Below the pieces are notes generated by a model. That model worked only from the letters and a program-made list of their open reading frames with translations, made no database searches and was not told the DNA's origin. This document shows, piece by piece, positions 25,911 through 35,071 of a stretch of 64,000 nt of DNA. The stretch's first letter is position 1, and the number at the start of each line of letters is the position of its first letter. The DNA is from Paenibacillus protaetiae (GTDB taxonomy: Bacteria > Bacillota > Bacilli > Paenibacillales > Paenibacillaceae): NCBI RefSeq assembly GCF_004135365.1, contig NZ_CP035492.1, forward strand, positions 2,044,501 through 2,108,500. Direction: 5' to 3'. The translations under genes and the position numbers were made by a program.

Positions 25911-27059
25911 TTATTCATGCAGCACATTCAGCCACTGCTCAGCAGTATGGCGCCATGTAAATTTCTGCTCTACAAGCTGGCGGCTGTTGCGGCCCATATC
26001 TTCACGTAACGCAGTATCTCTTAACAGCATGTCGAGCCGCTCCAGCAATTCCATTTCGAGCAGATCCGGGTTAATGAGAAAGCCTGTATGCCCGTCTACA
26101 ATAATTTCCTTCATGCCCCCGGCCGATGTCGCCACAACCGGAATGCCGCATGCCATCGCCTCGACATTGACAAGCCCAAACGCTTCACGCTGGCCGGACG
26201 GTACAACCGCGATATCGGAGGACAGAAACCAATCCGCTACTTCCGGATGCGGCACATAGGGGACAAACCGGACCGTGCCGTGGCATCTGCGTGCCAGACG
26301 CTCCAGCGACAGCGAATACTCGGTTTTCCGGAACGAGCCGTAAAACGGGCTGCCCACAATGACCACCAGCAGCTCGGGATGCCGCATCGCCAGCTGCGGA
26401 ACGATATGGAGCAAATGATGAACCCCTTTTAACGGAATGAGCCGCCCGATAAAAATAACGACTTTCCGCCCGTACAGCCCTTTAAGCAGGCGCTGCTCCT
26501 CCCTCCGCCATGCGCCCTCCGGCGAGAAACGGGAAATAAACCGTCCCGTATCCACGCCCGGGTATACGACACGCAGGCGCCGCGCCGCTTCCGGCACCCT
26601 TTTCTCAACTTCGCCGCGTATAAATTCGCTGTTGACGATAATTTTGTCCGAAGCGAGCAAGCTTTTCCGTAACGCCTTCCGGGAAATATACCTCGGCCCG
26701 ATAAACGTCGTGGAATGCAAATTAAGCCATAGCCTTTTGCCGGGATGAGCCGCCTTCAGCCTCGTCACCATAACCGGCCTGTTCTCCACCTGAATAATTT
26801 GCGGCGCGAATCTGCGGATCGCTTGGCCGACAAGCCTTGTGTAAACCGCTTTATTGCTGGCGGGATAACGCTCGCAAATAACGTTTGCCACTTTCCCTTT
26901 TTTGGAGAGATTCCGGCTTGCCCTGCCGTAGATGCGCGGTTCGATTACCGGGGATAGAAGCGGCACAAATTTCTCTACCACTCTTTCAACCGAGCTGCTT
27001 TTTGAAGAAGGAATCGGGAATGAACCGGGTGTAACAAACGCCACTTTTGTGGGAGACAT
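25911..27059 (-). CDS. GT4-family glycosyltransferase (CotSA-like)
   Basis: GT-B fold glycosyltransferase of 382 residues. The N-terminal acceptor domain begins VAFVTPGSFPIPSSKSSSVE; the donor domain contains VVIFIGRLIPLKGVHHLL and the retaining-enzyme E-x7-E motif in REAFGLVNVEAMACGIPVV, then GLV-type nucleotide-sugar contacts. Retaining transfer from a nucleotide sugar is expected; acceptor unknown. It resembles the CotSA/CotS-linked spore glycosyltransferases of Bacillus in size and start, but this is not decisive. It is monocistronic with a terminator. RBS AAGGGGATAAAGC before the ATG. Confidence 0.85.
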   Translation of the reverse strand: MSPTKVAFVTPGSFPIPSSKSSSVERVVEKFVPLLSPVIEPRIYGRASRNLSKKGKVANVICERYPASNKAVYTRLVGQAIRRFAPQIIQVENRPVMVTRLKAAHPGKRLWLNLHSTTFIGPRYISRKALRKSLLASDKIIVNSEFIRGEVEKRVPEAARRLRVVYPGVDTGRFISRFSPEGAWRREEQRLLKGLYGRKVVIFIGRLIPLKGVHHLLHIVPQLAMRHPELLVVIVGSPFYGSFRKTEYSLSLERLARRCHGTVRFVPYVPHPEVADWFLSSDIAVVPSGQREAFGLVNVEAMACGIPVVATSAGGMKEIIVDGHTGFLINPDLLEMELLERLDMLLRDTALREDMGRNSRQLVEQKFTWRHTAEQWLNVLHE

Positions 27060-27169
27060 GCTTTATCCCCTTCCGACATGTTATGCTCAGGCGACTTCAA
27101 TAAACCGTATTGCAGTAACATACGCAAGGAGAGGGCTGCTTGAACCCGGCACATGCCGCATAGCGGCGT

Positions 27170-27478
27170 TTAACTTACTCCGGTCCGGCTTCTGGAGCCG
27201 GCAGCATAAATAAATGCGGCAGCAATCGAATACAATGCAAGATATGCCCCGCTTGCCATAAATAACGGATTAAGCAACACGATATGAACTTCGGTTAAAA
27301 AAACAGTGCCGTGCAGCAATGTACGCGCAACCGAACCGGATACGGACATGATAAACAGAAACAGGGCCGCGGCTGCGGCATAATCGCACCACTCTTTTGC
27401 CCGGGCATCGCGAAGCCACCACATGACCATCGCTCCGGACCCGGCTGCAAGCACAATGGCGGTTACTAACGTAATCAT
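27170..27478 (-). CDS. Small integral membrane protein
   Basis: Protein of 102 residues with three predicted membrane helices (about 3-22, 34-52 and 60-92), short loops and a basic C-terminus. No family is recognised. A good RBS (GAGGTGAT) lies 6 bases before the ATG, which supports translation. It is divergent from psd (27657), so a shared regulatory region of about 180 bases separates them. Function unknown. Confidence 0.7.
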   Translation of the reverse strand: MITLVTAIVLAAGSGAMVMWWLRDARAKEWCDYAAAAALFLFIMSVSGSVARTLLHGTVFLTEVHIVLLNPLFMASGAYLALYSIAAAFIYAAGSRSRTGVS

Positions 27479-27656
27479 TTATCTATCACCTCATTTGTCA
27501 GTGTAGGTTAATTTGTTTCAGGCTAAACTTGGTTCCGTCCGCCCTGCTGGAAGCCGGTCCTATTGATTTGGCAGGCAGGATGTGGCACACTGACTTGAGG
27601 TGCGCTCGAGCAAGCAGCGCAGGGCAACATGCAGGAAAGGACGTGGCGATGCGGGC

Positions 27657-28472
27657 ATGAACCGTTGGATATTCCGCTCAATGACGGAGCTTAGCTCACG
27701 CAAATGGATTTCGAGGCTTACCGGCCGTTTCGCACAGTCGAAGCAAAGCCGTGCTTTCTTGCCCCGTTTCGTCAAAATCTATGGCATTAACGTGGAAGAG
27801 GCCGAAAAGCCGCTGGAACAATATGAAACGCTCAACGAATTTTTTACCCGGCGCTTAAAAGATGGCGCGCGTCCCGTCGCCGGTTTGCCCGATGCGGTAG
27901 CCAGCCCGGTGGACGCTCTTGTGACCGGCATCGGCCCGATTCATAACGGCTCGTTATTAAATATTAAAGGACAAGACTATACGATTGATGAACTGCTGAA
28001 ATATTCTCCCCGCGCCGAAAACTACCGGAACGGCTATTATATCGTCTTGTATTTAAGCCCGACGGATTATCACCGTATCCATTCTCCGGTTGACGGACGG
28101 ATCGTCGAGAACGAGCGCATCCCCGGCAAGGTATATCCGGTGAACGATTCCGGGATGCGCCATATGAAGCAGGTTTTATGCCGCAACGAAAGGCTGATCA
28201 CTTATATCCGCCATCGCAGCGGAGAGCTTGCCGTTGTCAAGGTCGGCGCGATGAATGTGAGCAGCATCAAATACGCCGAACCGGTCAGGGAGCAGGTGCG
28301 CAAAGGGGATGAGCTTGCCTATTTCGAATTTGGCTCAACCGTTGTGCTGCTTGCCGAACAAGGCACGTTTACGCCAAGAGCGGATCTGAAGCACGGGACC
28401 AAGGTCAAAATGGGGGAGCTGCTGGGCATGCTTACAGCCCCTTCCGTTTCCTCCTTGGCCTCGGCGGATTAG
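27657..28472 (+). CDS. psd: Phosphatidylserine decarboxylase
   Basis: Pro-enzyme of about 271 residues that makes phosphatidylethanolamine from phosphatidylserine at the membrane. The self-cleavage GST is present in AYFEFGSTVVLL; the Ser becomes the pyruvoyl group. Other landmarks are LNEFFTRRLKDGARPV, ASPVDALVTG (Asp of the protease triad), LSPTDYHRIHSPVDG (His) and VGAMNVSSI. The start at 27657 was chosen by alignment with the Bacillus enzyme; an in-frame GTG at 27600 would add 19 residues, and neither has a strong RBS. No pssA gene is adjacent, unlike in Bacillus, so the substrate-forming synthase must be elsewhere. A strong terminator follows. Confidence 0.94.
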   Translation: MNRWIFRSMTELSSRKWISRLTGRFAQSKQSRAFLPRFVKIYGINVEEAEKPLEQYETLNEFFTRRLKDGARPVAGLPDAVASPVDALVTGIGPIHNGSLLNIKGQDYTIDELLKYSPRAENYRNGYYIVLYLSPTDYHRIHSPVDGRIVENERIPGKVYPVNDSGMRHMKQVLCRNERLITYIRHRSGELAVVKVGAMNVSSIKYAEPVREQVRKGDELAYFEFGSTVVLLAEQGTFTPRADLKHGTKVKMGELLGMLTAPSVSSLASAD

Positions 28473-28526
28473 ACGGCAGAGCAGTTATACTGCTTTGCTT
28501 TGAGGTCGCCTTGAACAGGATGCGGC

Positions 28527-28574
28527 AAAAAGAAATAGAGGTGCAGGAAGCTGATCCTGCACCTCTATTTCTTT
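28527..28574 (+). terminator. Strong terminator after psd
   Basis: A perfect 21-bp stem with a 6-base loop (AGCTGA), ending in TTTCTTTT on the plus strand and preceded by four A residues, so it can act on both strands. It separates psd from the convergent AraC-type gene. Confidence 0.9.
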
Positions 28575-28677
28575 TGTTTCCATGAGGCAACCAACTGCAT
28601 GAGCCAAACAGAGCAAGGAATGTTATGGAGAAGCGGTGATCGGAACCATATTTTTTGCTCCGAGCGAGCCATTTCCA

Positions 28678-29463
28678 TTAACGTGTTTCCGAAGGGCTTT
28701 TTCCCGTGTATTGCTTGAACTGGCGGCTGAAAAAAAAGATATCCCGGTAGCCCAGCGCATCGGCGACTTCCGTCACATTCATCCCGCCATACGTGAGCAA
28801 ATGCTGCGCTCTGTCAATTCTGGTCCGGATCATATAAGATTGAACCGACATGCCGATGATCTCTTTAAACTTCATGGAAAAATACCGCGGCGACAGCTGC
28901 GCCCGCGCTGCCAAATCTTCAACCCGATGCGCCTTGCCGGGATTTTGCTTAATATAATTGGCGATTTCGTGTATAGCCTCCGACAGCTGATTACTGCCTT
29001 TTTTCTCCACCGGCGTCTGCCGGTCCTCCCGCAGCAAATGAATCATCAGCTGCTTCAGTACAAGCTGCGCTTCTTCATCGGCGGCGAAAGTCGGCACCAG
29101 AAACAATCGGACGTAGCGGGCCAGCATAGATTCAAAATCAATCGTATCCTGCAAAATCCGGTACCGGTTCGGAATATCTGCCGCTTCCTGTTTCGTATCA
29201 AAATGGATATAAGTCAGCACAAGAGGCCGCTGCGGATTATGGGTGGCAGTAGGGTGATCTCCCGGACGGAACAGGAAGCAGCTCCCTTTGCCAATCGCAT
29301 AAGTTTGCCCGTTTAACTCAACCTCGCCTTCCCCGCTCCATACATAAAACAAATCATAGTTAACAAGCGGCTTGTCCCGCTTCGCCCATTTCCACATTGG
29401 TTCACATACGATTTTTGCCGAAAAGGGCAGCAGTACATAGTCATCCGGCTGTAAATGAAGCAT
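28678..29463 (-). CDS. AraC-family transcriptional regulator
   Basis: Regulator of about 261 residues. The N-terminal cupin-like sensor domain includes LFYVWSGEGEVELNG and GSCFLFRPGDHPTAT, typical of AraC proteins that sense a small molecule. The C-terminal AraC DNA-binding domain has the two helix-turn-helix motifs: VEDLAARAQLSPRYFSMKFK and VTEVADALGYRDIFFFSRQF, ending QYTGKSPSETR. I start it at ATG 29463, which has AGAAAGG upstream; the frame extends to 29790 but that part would overlap the divergent aminotransferase gene and has no RBS. ATG 29502 is an alternative. Regulated genes are unknown; the divergent aminotransferase is a candidate. Confidence 0.88.
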   Translation of the reverse strand: MLHLQPDDYVLLPFSAKIVCEPMWKWAKRDKPLVNYDLFYVWSGEGEVELNGQTYAIGKGSCFLFRPGDHPTATHNPQRPLVLTYIHFDTKQEAADIPNRYRILQDTIDFESMLARYVRLFLVPTFAADEEAQLVLKQLMIHLLREDRQTPVEKKGSNQLSEAIHEIANYIKQNPGKAHRVEDLAARAQLSPRYFSMKFKEIIGMSVQSYMIRTRIDRAQHLLTYGGMNVTEVADALGYRDIFFFSRQFKQYTGKSPSETR

Positions 29464-29724
29464 GGCGAACCAACCTTTCTGAACAAATTGTTTGCGGTCC
29501 ATGCCGCGCCGCTCGCTTCGGCATGGACATTCCTGTGTGGCAATCATACAATAGCATGAATCGCCAAGCAATGAAGCATTGTACAATTCTCGGAAAATTT
29601 TAATCGGCATGGTGTATGGCTTATAAAAAATGTTATAATAGCACCCGATAAGCCGAATCGGAATCGTAAATATCGTTTTCGGTCCCCATTGTAAGCAGTC
29701 ATGACTTTTTTGGAAGGATGGAAC

Positions 29725-31026
29725 ATGTCCATGAACCCACTTGCCCAGCAGTTGAACGAGACACTTAAACAAGAAAATCCGCATGTGCACGAAATGCTTT
29801 CCGGACTAGGCAAACAAATCTATTTTCCTAAAGAAGGCATCTTGAGCCAATCGGCTGAAGCAAAAACAAAAGCAAAAAAGTTTAATGCCACAATCGGTAT
29901 CGCAACCGAAGGCGGACAGCCGATGCACCTGAAAGTCATCCAGGACAACCTGAACGCCTACAACCCTAAAGACTTGTACGAGTATGCCCCGCCGGCAGGC
30001 AAGCCGGAGTTGCGCACGGTTTGGCGCGCAAAAATGATTAAAGAAAACCCTGAGCTTGAAGGCAAAAGCTTCGGGAACCCTATTGTCACGAACGCCTTGA
30101 CACACGGCCTCAGCATCGTTGCCGATTTATTCGCAGATGCCGGAGACGCGGTTGTCATTCCAAATAAAAACTGGGAAAACTATGAGCTTACGTTCGGCAT
30201 CCGCCGCGGCGCACAAATCGTAGAATACCCTCTCTATAATGAACAAATGCAGTTTAACAGCGAAGGGCTGCGCCAGGCGCTGCTTGCGCAAAAAGAAAAA
30301 GGCAAAGCGATCGTTGTCCTGAATTTCCCGAACAACCCGACCGGATATACGCCAGGACCGCAGGAAGGCAACCAGATTGTCGCGGCAATCCGTGAAGCAG
30401 CGGAAGCCGGCATCAATGTGGTGGCCGTTACCGATGATGCTTATTTCGGATTGTTTTTCGAAGATTCGCTGCACGAGTCGCTGTTCGGCAAGCTTTCCGA
30501 CATCCATCCTCGCGTCCTTGCCGTTAAAGTGGACGGCGCTACAAAAGAAGAATATGTATGGGGCTTCCGCGTAGGCTTCCTCACTTACGCATCGGACTCG
30601 GATAAAGTATTAAACGTGCTGGAGCAAAAAACAATGGGCATTATCCGCGCCACCATTTCGAGCGGTCCGCATCCGTCCCAGACGTTTGTGCTCGAAGCGC
30701 TGAAATCGCCGGAATTCGAAGCTCAGAAAGCAGAGAAGTTCGACATTATGAAACGCCGTGCCAATCGCGTGAAGCAGCTGCTCGACAGCGGCAAATACGG
30801 TGATTCGCTTCCGTATTATCCGTTTAACTCCGGTTACTTCATGTGCCTCAAACTGTCCGGCGTAACGGCTGAACAGGTCCGCAACCATCTGCTGGATGAA
30901 TACGGCATCGGTACAATCGCGCTTGGCGAAACGGACCTCCGTGTCGCGTTCTCCTGCATTGAAGAAGAACATCTGGAAGAATTGTACGACAGCATTTATA
31001 AAGCGGTTCAAACGCTGTCGAAATAA
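29725..31026 (+). CDS. Class I/II PLP-dependent aminotransferase
   Basis: Fold-type I aminotransferase of 433 residues. PLP-binding landmarks: NFPNNPTGYTP (Asn that contacts the cofactor), VTDDAYFGLF (Asp/Tyr), and the Schiff-base Lys in KVDGATKEEYVWGFRVGF with the following Arg. It differs from the usual AspC motif (SKxxxxxGxRxG) at the lysine region, so it belongs to a distinct subgroup; substrate is not evident. Start at ATG 29725 with AAGGATGG; an upstream in-frame ATG at 29701 lacks an RBS. A terminator follows directly. Divergent from an AraC regulator. Confidence 0.88.
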   Translation: MSMNPLAQQLNETLKQENPHVHEMLSGLGKQIYFPKEGILSQSAEAKTKAKKFNATIGIATEGGQPMHLKVIQDNLNAYNPKDLYEYAPPAGKPELRTVWRAKMIKENPELEGKSFGNPIVTNALTHGLSIVADLFADAGDAVVIPNKNWENYELTFGIRRGAQIVEYPLYNEQMQFNSEGLRQALLAQKEKGKAIVVLNFPNNPTGYTPGPQEGNQIVAAIREAAEAGINVVAVTDDAYFGLFFEDSLHESLFGKLSDIHPRVLAVKVDGATKEEYVWGFRVGFLTYASDSDKVLNVLEQKTMGIIRATISSGPHPSQTFVLEALKSPEFEAQKAEKFDIMKRRANRVKQLLDSGKYGDSLPYYPFNSGYFMCLKLSGVTAEQVRNHLLDEYGIGTIALGETDLRVAFSCIEEEHLEELYDSIYKAVQTLSK

Positions 31027-31031
31027 GATTA

Positions 31032-31073
31032 AACAAGCCGCCTTGTCCAGCTGGACAGGGCGGCTTGTTTGTT
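31032..31073 (+). terminator. Terminator after aminotransferase
   Basis: Stem AACAAGCCGCC/GGCGGCTTGTT extended by TTGTCC/GGACAG around an AGCT loop, then TTGTTTG. Located 6 bases after the stop codon. Confidence 0.85.
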
Positions 31074-31081
31074 TGCCCGCC

Positions 31082-31153
31082 GCTCACTGCTCACTGCTCA
31101 CTGCTCACTGCTCACTGCTCACTGCTCACTGCTCACTGCTCACTGCTCACTGC
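31082..31153. repeat. Heptanucleotide tandem repeat, about 10 copies
   Basis: GCTCACT is repeated perfectly 10.3 times (72 bases) in the gap between the convergent aminotransferase and ecsB genes. The unit is not a multiple of three and the tract is non-coding. All copies are identical, which indicates recent slippage-type expansion. Confidence 0.97.
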
Positions 31154-31214
31154 AAAAGCAGCCTTTGCAATGAGCGGCGGGCAGCGAACCGTCTCCGGCG
31201 CTTATTCAAAACGC

Positions 31215-32467
31215 TTATTCGTCTTCTTCGGCTTCACGCTTCAGCTTCCGTTGGACATTGCCCGGCCGGAGCAGCCCGATATAAGCAGCTGCCGCAATAA
31301 ACGCAGCTGCCGCCGGAACGGCAAGCCCGTGTACTAGCAAAGGAATGCCAGCCGGCAGCCAGAGCAAACATGCACAGATGAAAAAAACAGCCCGGTCAAC
31401 CCGAATAAGGCTGATTTGCCGCTTCGAGTCGGGCAGCGGATACACATGCCGCCAGACGGAATGGCGGTGGACGCTGCGAATAGAACCAAGCTGCAAGCCG
31501 ATTAGCAGCACAAACAGGACATAAAACGCCATTGCCCCCAGCCGTCCAGCCATGCGGCGTCCGCCAGCCAATAGACAACAAGCCCAAACAGCACCAGCAT
31601 CCGCATCAATATTCCGGTCGTCTCCGTACGGATGGCCGACAGCGCGTACAAGTAAACAAAAGTATTGTCATGCCGGTATCGGATCGTCCGGATGATCCAT
31701 GCCAAATAAGGCCGGGAATAAGCTTTGGACGGCATCGTCGGCACATCGGCAAACAAGCTGAAGAAACGATAATACCGGCTTCGTGTTGCCGATTCTTCGG
31801 CAATCAGCCTTTCCCACGGCATTTGGTGGCGTTCCGGCAGCTTGTACAGCAGCGCAAACAACGCCAGCACCAGCAGTGTAAACAAGACGGATTGCCAAGC
31901 CGGGCAACTCAGAAGCACAGCAATGACAACGGCGGCAGCAGCCCAGCGGCCTAAACGGAGCGCATGCCGCATGCCCGGCCATGTTAGCTGCCTTTCGCGC
32001 CAGGCTCCGAATGTATTCGCCGCACGCAAAACGGCTGCCAGCGCAATGACTTCCCAGATTGCCGCTTTCCCCGGCCCTTGCCGGTAAATCGGCATATAAA
32101 TCAGCAGAACAGCGGCGGCAAGCAACCCCGTCATCCATATCGAACGACGGAACGAACGGGCCAAATAAAGTTTCATATGCCCTTCGCGCGGCAGCAGGAA
32201 TACAACGTCCGCACCGGCCAGCCATGTCCGCAGCGGACTCCAGGCAAGCACAAGCGTAAGCGCCGCTGTGCCGGCGGCAGTGACCGGAAAGCTGTCCGGC
32301 ACATCGCGGATCAGCTTGAAATAGCTGATGGCTGAGCTAATGACAATTAAGGATAAAAACAATAAAAAGCCGCTTTGTCCAACATACCGGATATAAGGTG
32401 AAATTTCTTCCCGGAAGGCAGTTGCCCGTTTGGACCATAACTGCTCCAGCGAATCGCCGCCCTTCAT
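31215..32467 (-). pseudogene. ecsB: ABC transporter permease EcsB, frameshifted
   Basis: Membrane subunit of the Ecs ABC exporter, with several hydrophobic segments (FLLFLSLIVISSAISYF, VLAWSPLRTWLAGADVVFLLP, LLAAAVLLIYMPIY and more). As written the protein stops after WLDGWGQWRFMSCLCC; the next frame continues at once as GAMAFYVLFVLLIGLQLG to a stop at 31215. One extra G in the five-G run at 31535-31539 would join them into a normal protein of 417 residues. The start ATG overlaps the ecsA stop as ATGA. In Bacillus, Ecs affects secretion, competence and membrane peptide processing. Without the last two membrane segments the transporter would probably fail, so this may be a sequence error. Confidence 0.85.
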
Positions 32468-33213
32468 CGGTGATCCCCCATGACAAGCTGATAGAACGCA
32501 TCCTCCAGCGTCCCCCTCTGATCGTCCATGCCCGCGGCTTGCCGGATATGTTCCAGCGTGCCTTGCGCAACGATGCGGCCTTGATGCAATACGATATACC
32601 TGTCGCAATACGCCTCTACAGTCGCCAATATATGCGAACTCATCAGGATAGCCGACCCCCGCTCCTTCACTTCGACAAGCCGCTCCAGCAGCGAGCGGAT
32701 GCCCAGCGGATCCAGGCCAAGAAACGGCTCGTCAATAATATAAAGCGGCGGTTCAGCCAAAAGGGCGTTCATAATCATCACTTTTTGCTTCATCCCTTTG
32801 GATAGATGGGAAGCAAACGCTTTGCGTTTCGGCGCCATTTGGAACTCCTGAAGCAGTCGTTCTTTCCTTGCCTTGTAAACTTCGCCGGCAACGTTATATG
32901 CCTGTCCGGTCAGGTGCAAATGCTCCTCCACCGTCAGCTCATCAAACAGCACCGGCGATTCCGGCACATAAGCAAATGCCGAGCGGTATCGTTCGGCATC
33001 CTGCTCCAGCTGGACGCCCGACACTTTCACTTCGCCTTGCTGCGGCTTCATCAAGCCCAGCACATGCTTAATGGTTGTGCTTTTACCTGCGCCGTTCAGA
33101 CCGATCAGCCCGATCATTTCACCCGCATTCACTTCAAACGTTATATCGTGCAGCACAGGGCGTTTAGGGCTGTATCCTCCTTGCAAACCCGTTACCTGCA
33201 ATATCGGTTCCAT
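32464..33213 (-). CDS. ecsA: ABC transporter ATP-binding protein EcsA
   Basis: ATPase subunit of 249 residues. Walker A GLNGAGKSTTIKHVLG, Q-loop FAYVPESPVLF, signature LSKGMKQKVMIM, Walker B LYIIDEPFLGLDPLG and switch His in LMSSHILATVEAYC. Size, the LSKGM signature and the partner gene directly downstream identify it as EcsA. ATG 33213 has AGGTG 6 bases upstream; an in-frame GTG at 33222 is an alternative. It forms a two-gene operon with ecsB. Confidence 0.93.
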   Translation of the reverse strand: MEPILQVTGLQGGYSPKRPVLHDITFEVNAGEMIGLIGLNGAGKSTTIKHVLGLMKPQQGEVKVSGVQLEQDAERYRSAFAYVPESPVLFDELTVEEHLHLTGQAYNVAGEVYKARKERLLQEFQMAPKRKAFASHLSKGMKQKVMIMNALLAEPPLYIIDEPFLGLDPLGIRSLLERLVEVKERGSAILMSSHILATVEAYCDRYIVLHQGRIVAQGTLEHIRQAAGMDDQRGTLEDAFYQLVMGDHR

Positions 33214-33315
33214 CGCATTCACCTACAATTTCCATAATAATCCGCACTATTCTAGCATACCGAAACTAGCCGCCAATTTCAAAACAATAAGAAGAGTAAA
33301 GACGACGGCTGAAGC

Positions 33316-33362
33316 AAAAAAAAGCGGCGGAGCAGGCCAGCTGCTGCCTGTTCCGCCGCTTC
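33316..33362 (-). terminator. Terminator after DEAD-box helicase
   Basis: Long stem AAGCGGCGGAACAGGC/GCCTGCTCCGCCGCTT (one G-T-type mismatch) followed by eight T residues on the minus strand. Confidence 0.9.
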
Positions 33363-33402
33363 TTGCCGCCGGCGCTCTTGCAAGCCGGCGGTGCACATTC
33401 CG

Positions 33403-35040
33403 TTATAGTTTTGAATCGCCGCTTTCCCGCTTCGCCTTCAGCCATTTTGGCGCGCCTTTGTCCTTACGGTTTTTATGGCGCTCTGCTTTCGCTTTAGCCG
33501 GCTGCGCCTGGCTTCGTGATTGGGAAGCTGCTCCCGGTTTCGGCTGGGAGCGTACGCCCGCAATCGCCGCCGTCTCGCCGGTTTCGGCCGGCCGCTGGCG
33601 GCGATGCGCTTCGCCGGCTGCGCTTCTCTCCCGCGGAGCTGTTCCGGCTGCCTTCCAATCGGCCTCTTTACGCACGCGTCCGACGCGGCTGTCCCGTGCA
33701 TCAGCAGTTTCAAACCTGCCTTCACGGCTGGCGGCGGCTGGTTCCCGCCTTTGGCCGGCGGCATTTGCACCGCCGCTCCGCCCTTCGCGGTTTTCGCCGC
33801 CGGCGTAGTTACCGCCGCGCCGGCTGTCACGTTCCGCCTGTGTCCGCGGCGCATTCGCGCTATGGACACCGCCTTTCGCCGGCGATCCCCCGCTGCGCGC
33901 CGCTTCCGGGCTCGTCAGTTTACCTTTGTACATCGTTTTTTCCGGCAGTTCAATCTTTAACGCTTTGCTGAATTTGTCCATAATAAACCGTTCCTGGAAC
34001 GTCACGATCGAAACGACCGTCCCCGGTTTGCCCATCCGGCCTGTCCGGCCAGCGCGATGCACGTAATGGTCGGCGTCCGCCGCCGGATCAATTTGAATAA
34101 CGAGCGGCAAATTGTCAATGTCGATGCCGCGTGCCGCAACGTCGGTTGCGAGCAGAAGCTGGCATCTGCCGTCGCGGAACCGCGCCAGCGTAGCCGCACG
34201 CCGCTGCTTATCCGCATCGCCGTATAACGTCTCAACCGTAAAGCCTTCATAGCTGAGCTTGGATTCCCAGTTGGATATATTATTCGTATCGTTCAAGAAC
34301 AACAGCGCCGACTTCGGCTCCAGCATCCGGACGAGCCTGCGGACGATGTCTGTTTTGTCCCTGCGGTCGCTGATCAAATAATAATGCTCGATTGTTGGGG
34401 AAACAAGATGCTGCGGTTCAATATGAATCCGTACTGCATCTTTCATCCATCTGCCTTCGATCCCCACCATCTGCGGCGGGTACGTTGCGCTGAAAAACGC
34501 AAGCTGGCGGTTTGGAGCGGTCGCCCACAAAATTTGTTCAACCTCTTTGACCGAACCAAGCGAAAACACCTGGTCCGCTTCATCAATAATTACGACGCTG
34601 GCCTGCGAAAGCTTCAGCTTCCGCATCTGAATCAGCTCATGGATGCGTCCCGGCGTGCCGACCACTAGCTGCGGATGTTTTTTCAGCCGTTCCACCTGCC
34701 GTTTCAGGGCAGCCCCGCCAATTAGGCCTTGCGACCGCACGCCCAGCGGCTCGCCGTACGCTTCGGCCACACGTACGATTTGCATCGCCAGCTCTTGCGT
34801 TGGCGACAGCACAACCGCCTGCACGGCGGCAGAAGCGGCATTTATTTTTTGCAGCAGCGGCAGCAAATAGGCAAGCGTTTTGCCTGTACCGGTCTGGGAC
34901 CGCGCCGACAAGCTTTTACCTTCCAATAATAACGGGATTGCTTCAGCCTGAACCTGCGTCGGCTCTTCGATCCCGTTCTCCTTCAGCTTCGCAAGCAGCG
35001 AATCCGCTACGCCTAGCTGTTTCCATACTGATGATGTCAT
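33403..35040 (-). CDS. DEAD-box RNA helicase
   Basis: ATP-dependent RNA helicase of 545 residues. Q-motif (GIEEPTQVQAEAIPLLL), Walker A SQTGTGKT at 48-55, PTQELA (Ia), TPGR (Ib), DEAD at 153-156, SAT at 184-186, ATDVAARGIDI (V) and HRAGRTGRMG (VI). From about residue 380 the protein turns into a long low-complexity tail rich in Arg, Gly, Ala, Glu and Ser (for example GGNYAGGENREGRSGGANA) and ends in a Lys/Arg-rich stretch, as in CshA/DbpA-like cold-shock helicases that bind RNA with basic tails. Likely role: ribosome assembly or mRNA turnover (inference). It lies 31 bases after the dehydrogenase gene, possibly one transcript. Confidence 0.95.
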   Translation of the reverse strand: MTSSVWKQLGVADSLLAKLKENGIEEPTQVQAEAIPLLLEGKSLSARSQTGTGKTLAYLLPLLQKINAASAAVQAVVLSPTQELAMQIVRVAEAYGEPLGVRSQGLIGGAALKRQVERLKKHPQLVVGTPGRIHELIQMRKLKLSQASVVIIDEADQVFSLGSVKEVEQILWATAPNRQLAFFSATYPPQMVGIEGRWMKDAVRIHIEPQHLVSPTIEHYYLISDRRDKTDIVRRLVRMLEPKSALLFLNDTNNISNWESKLSYEGFTVETLYGDADKQRRAATLARFRDGRCQLLLATDVAARGIDIDNLPLVIQIDPAADADHYVHRAGRTGRMGKPGTVVSIVTFQERFIMDKFSKALKIELPEKTMYKGKLTSPEAARSGGSPAKGGVHSANAPRTQAERDSRRGGNYAGGENREGRSGGANAAGQRREPAAASREGRFETADARDSRVGRVRKEADWKAAGTAPRERSAAGEAHRRQRPAETGETAAIAGVRSQPKPGAASQSRSQAQPAKAKAERHKNRKDKGAPKWLKAKRESGDSKL

Positions 35041-35071
35041 TTTTACGTTTCCATTCCTTCCAAAAAATCAT

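Noticed and set aside
29463-29790. A longer AraC-type gene starting at 29790
   Set aside because: It would overlap the divergent aminotransferase start and has no RBS, while ATG 29463 has AGAAAGG and begins at the sensor domain.
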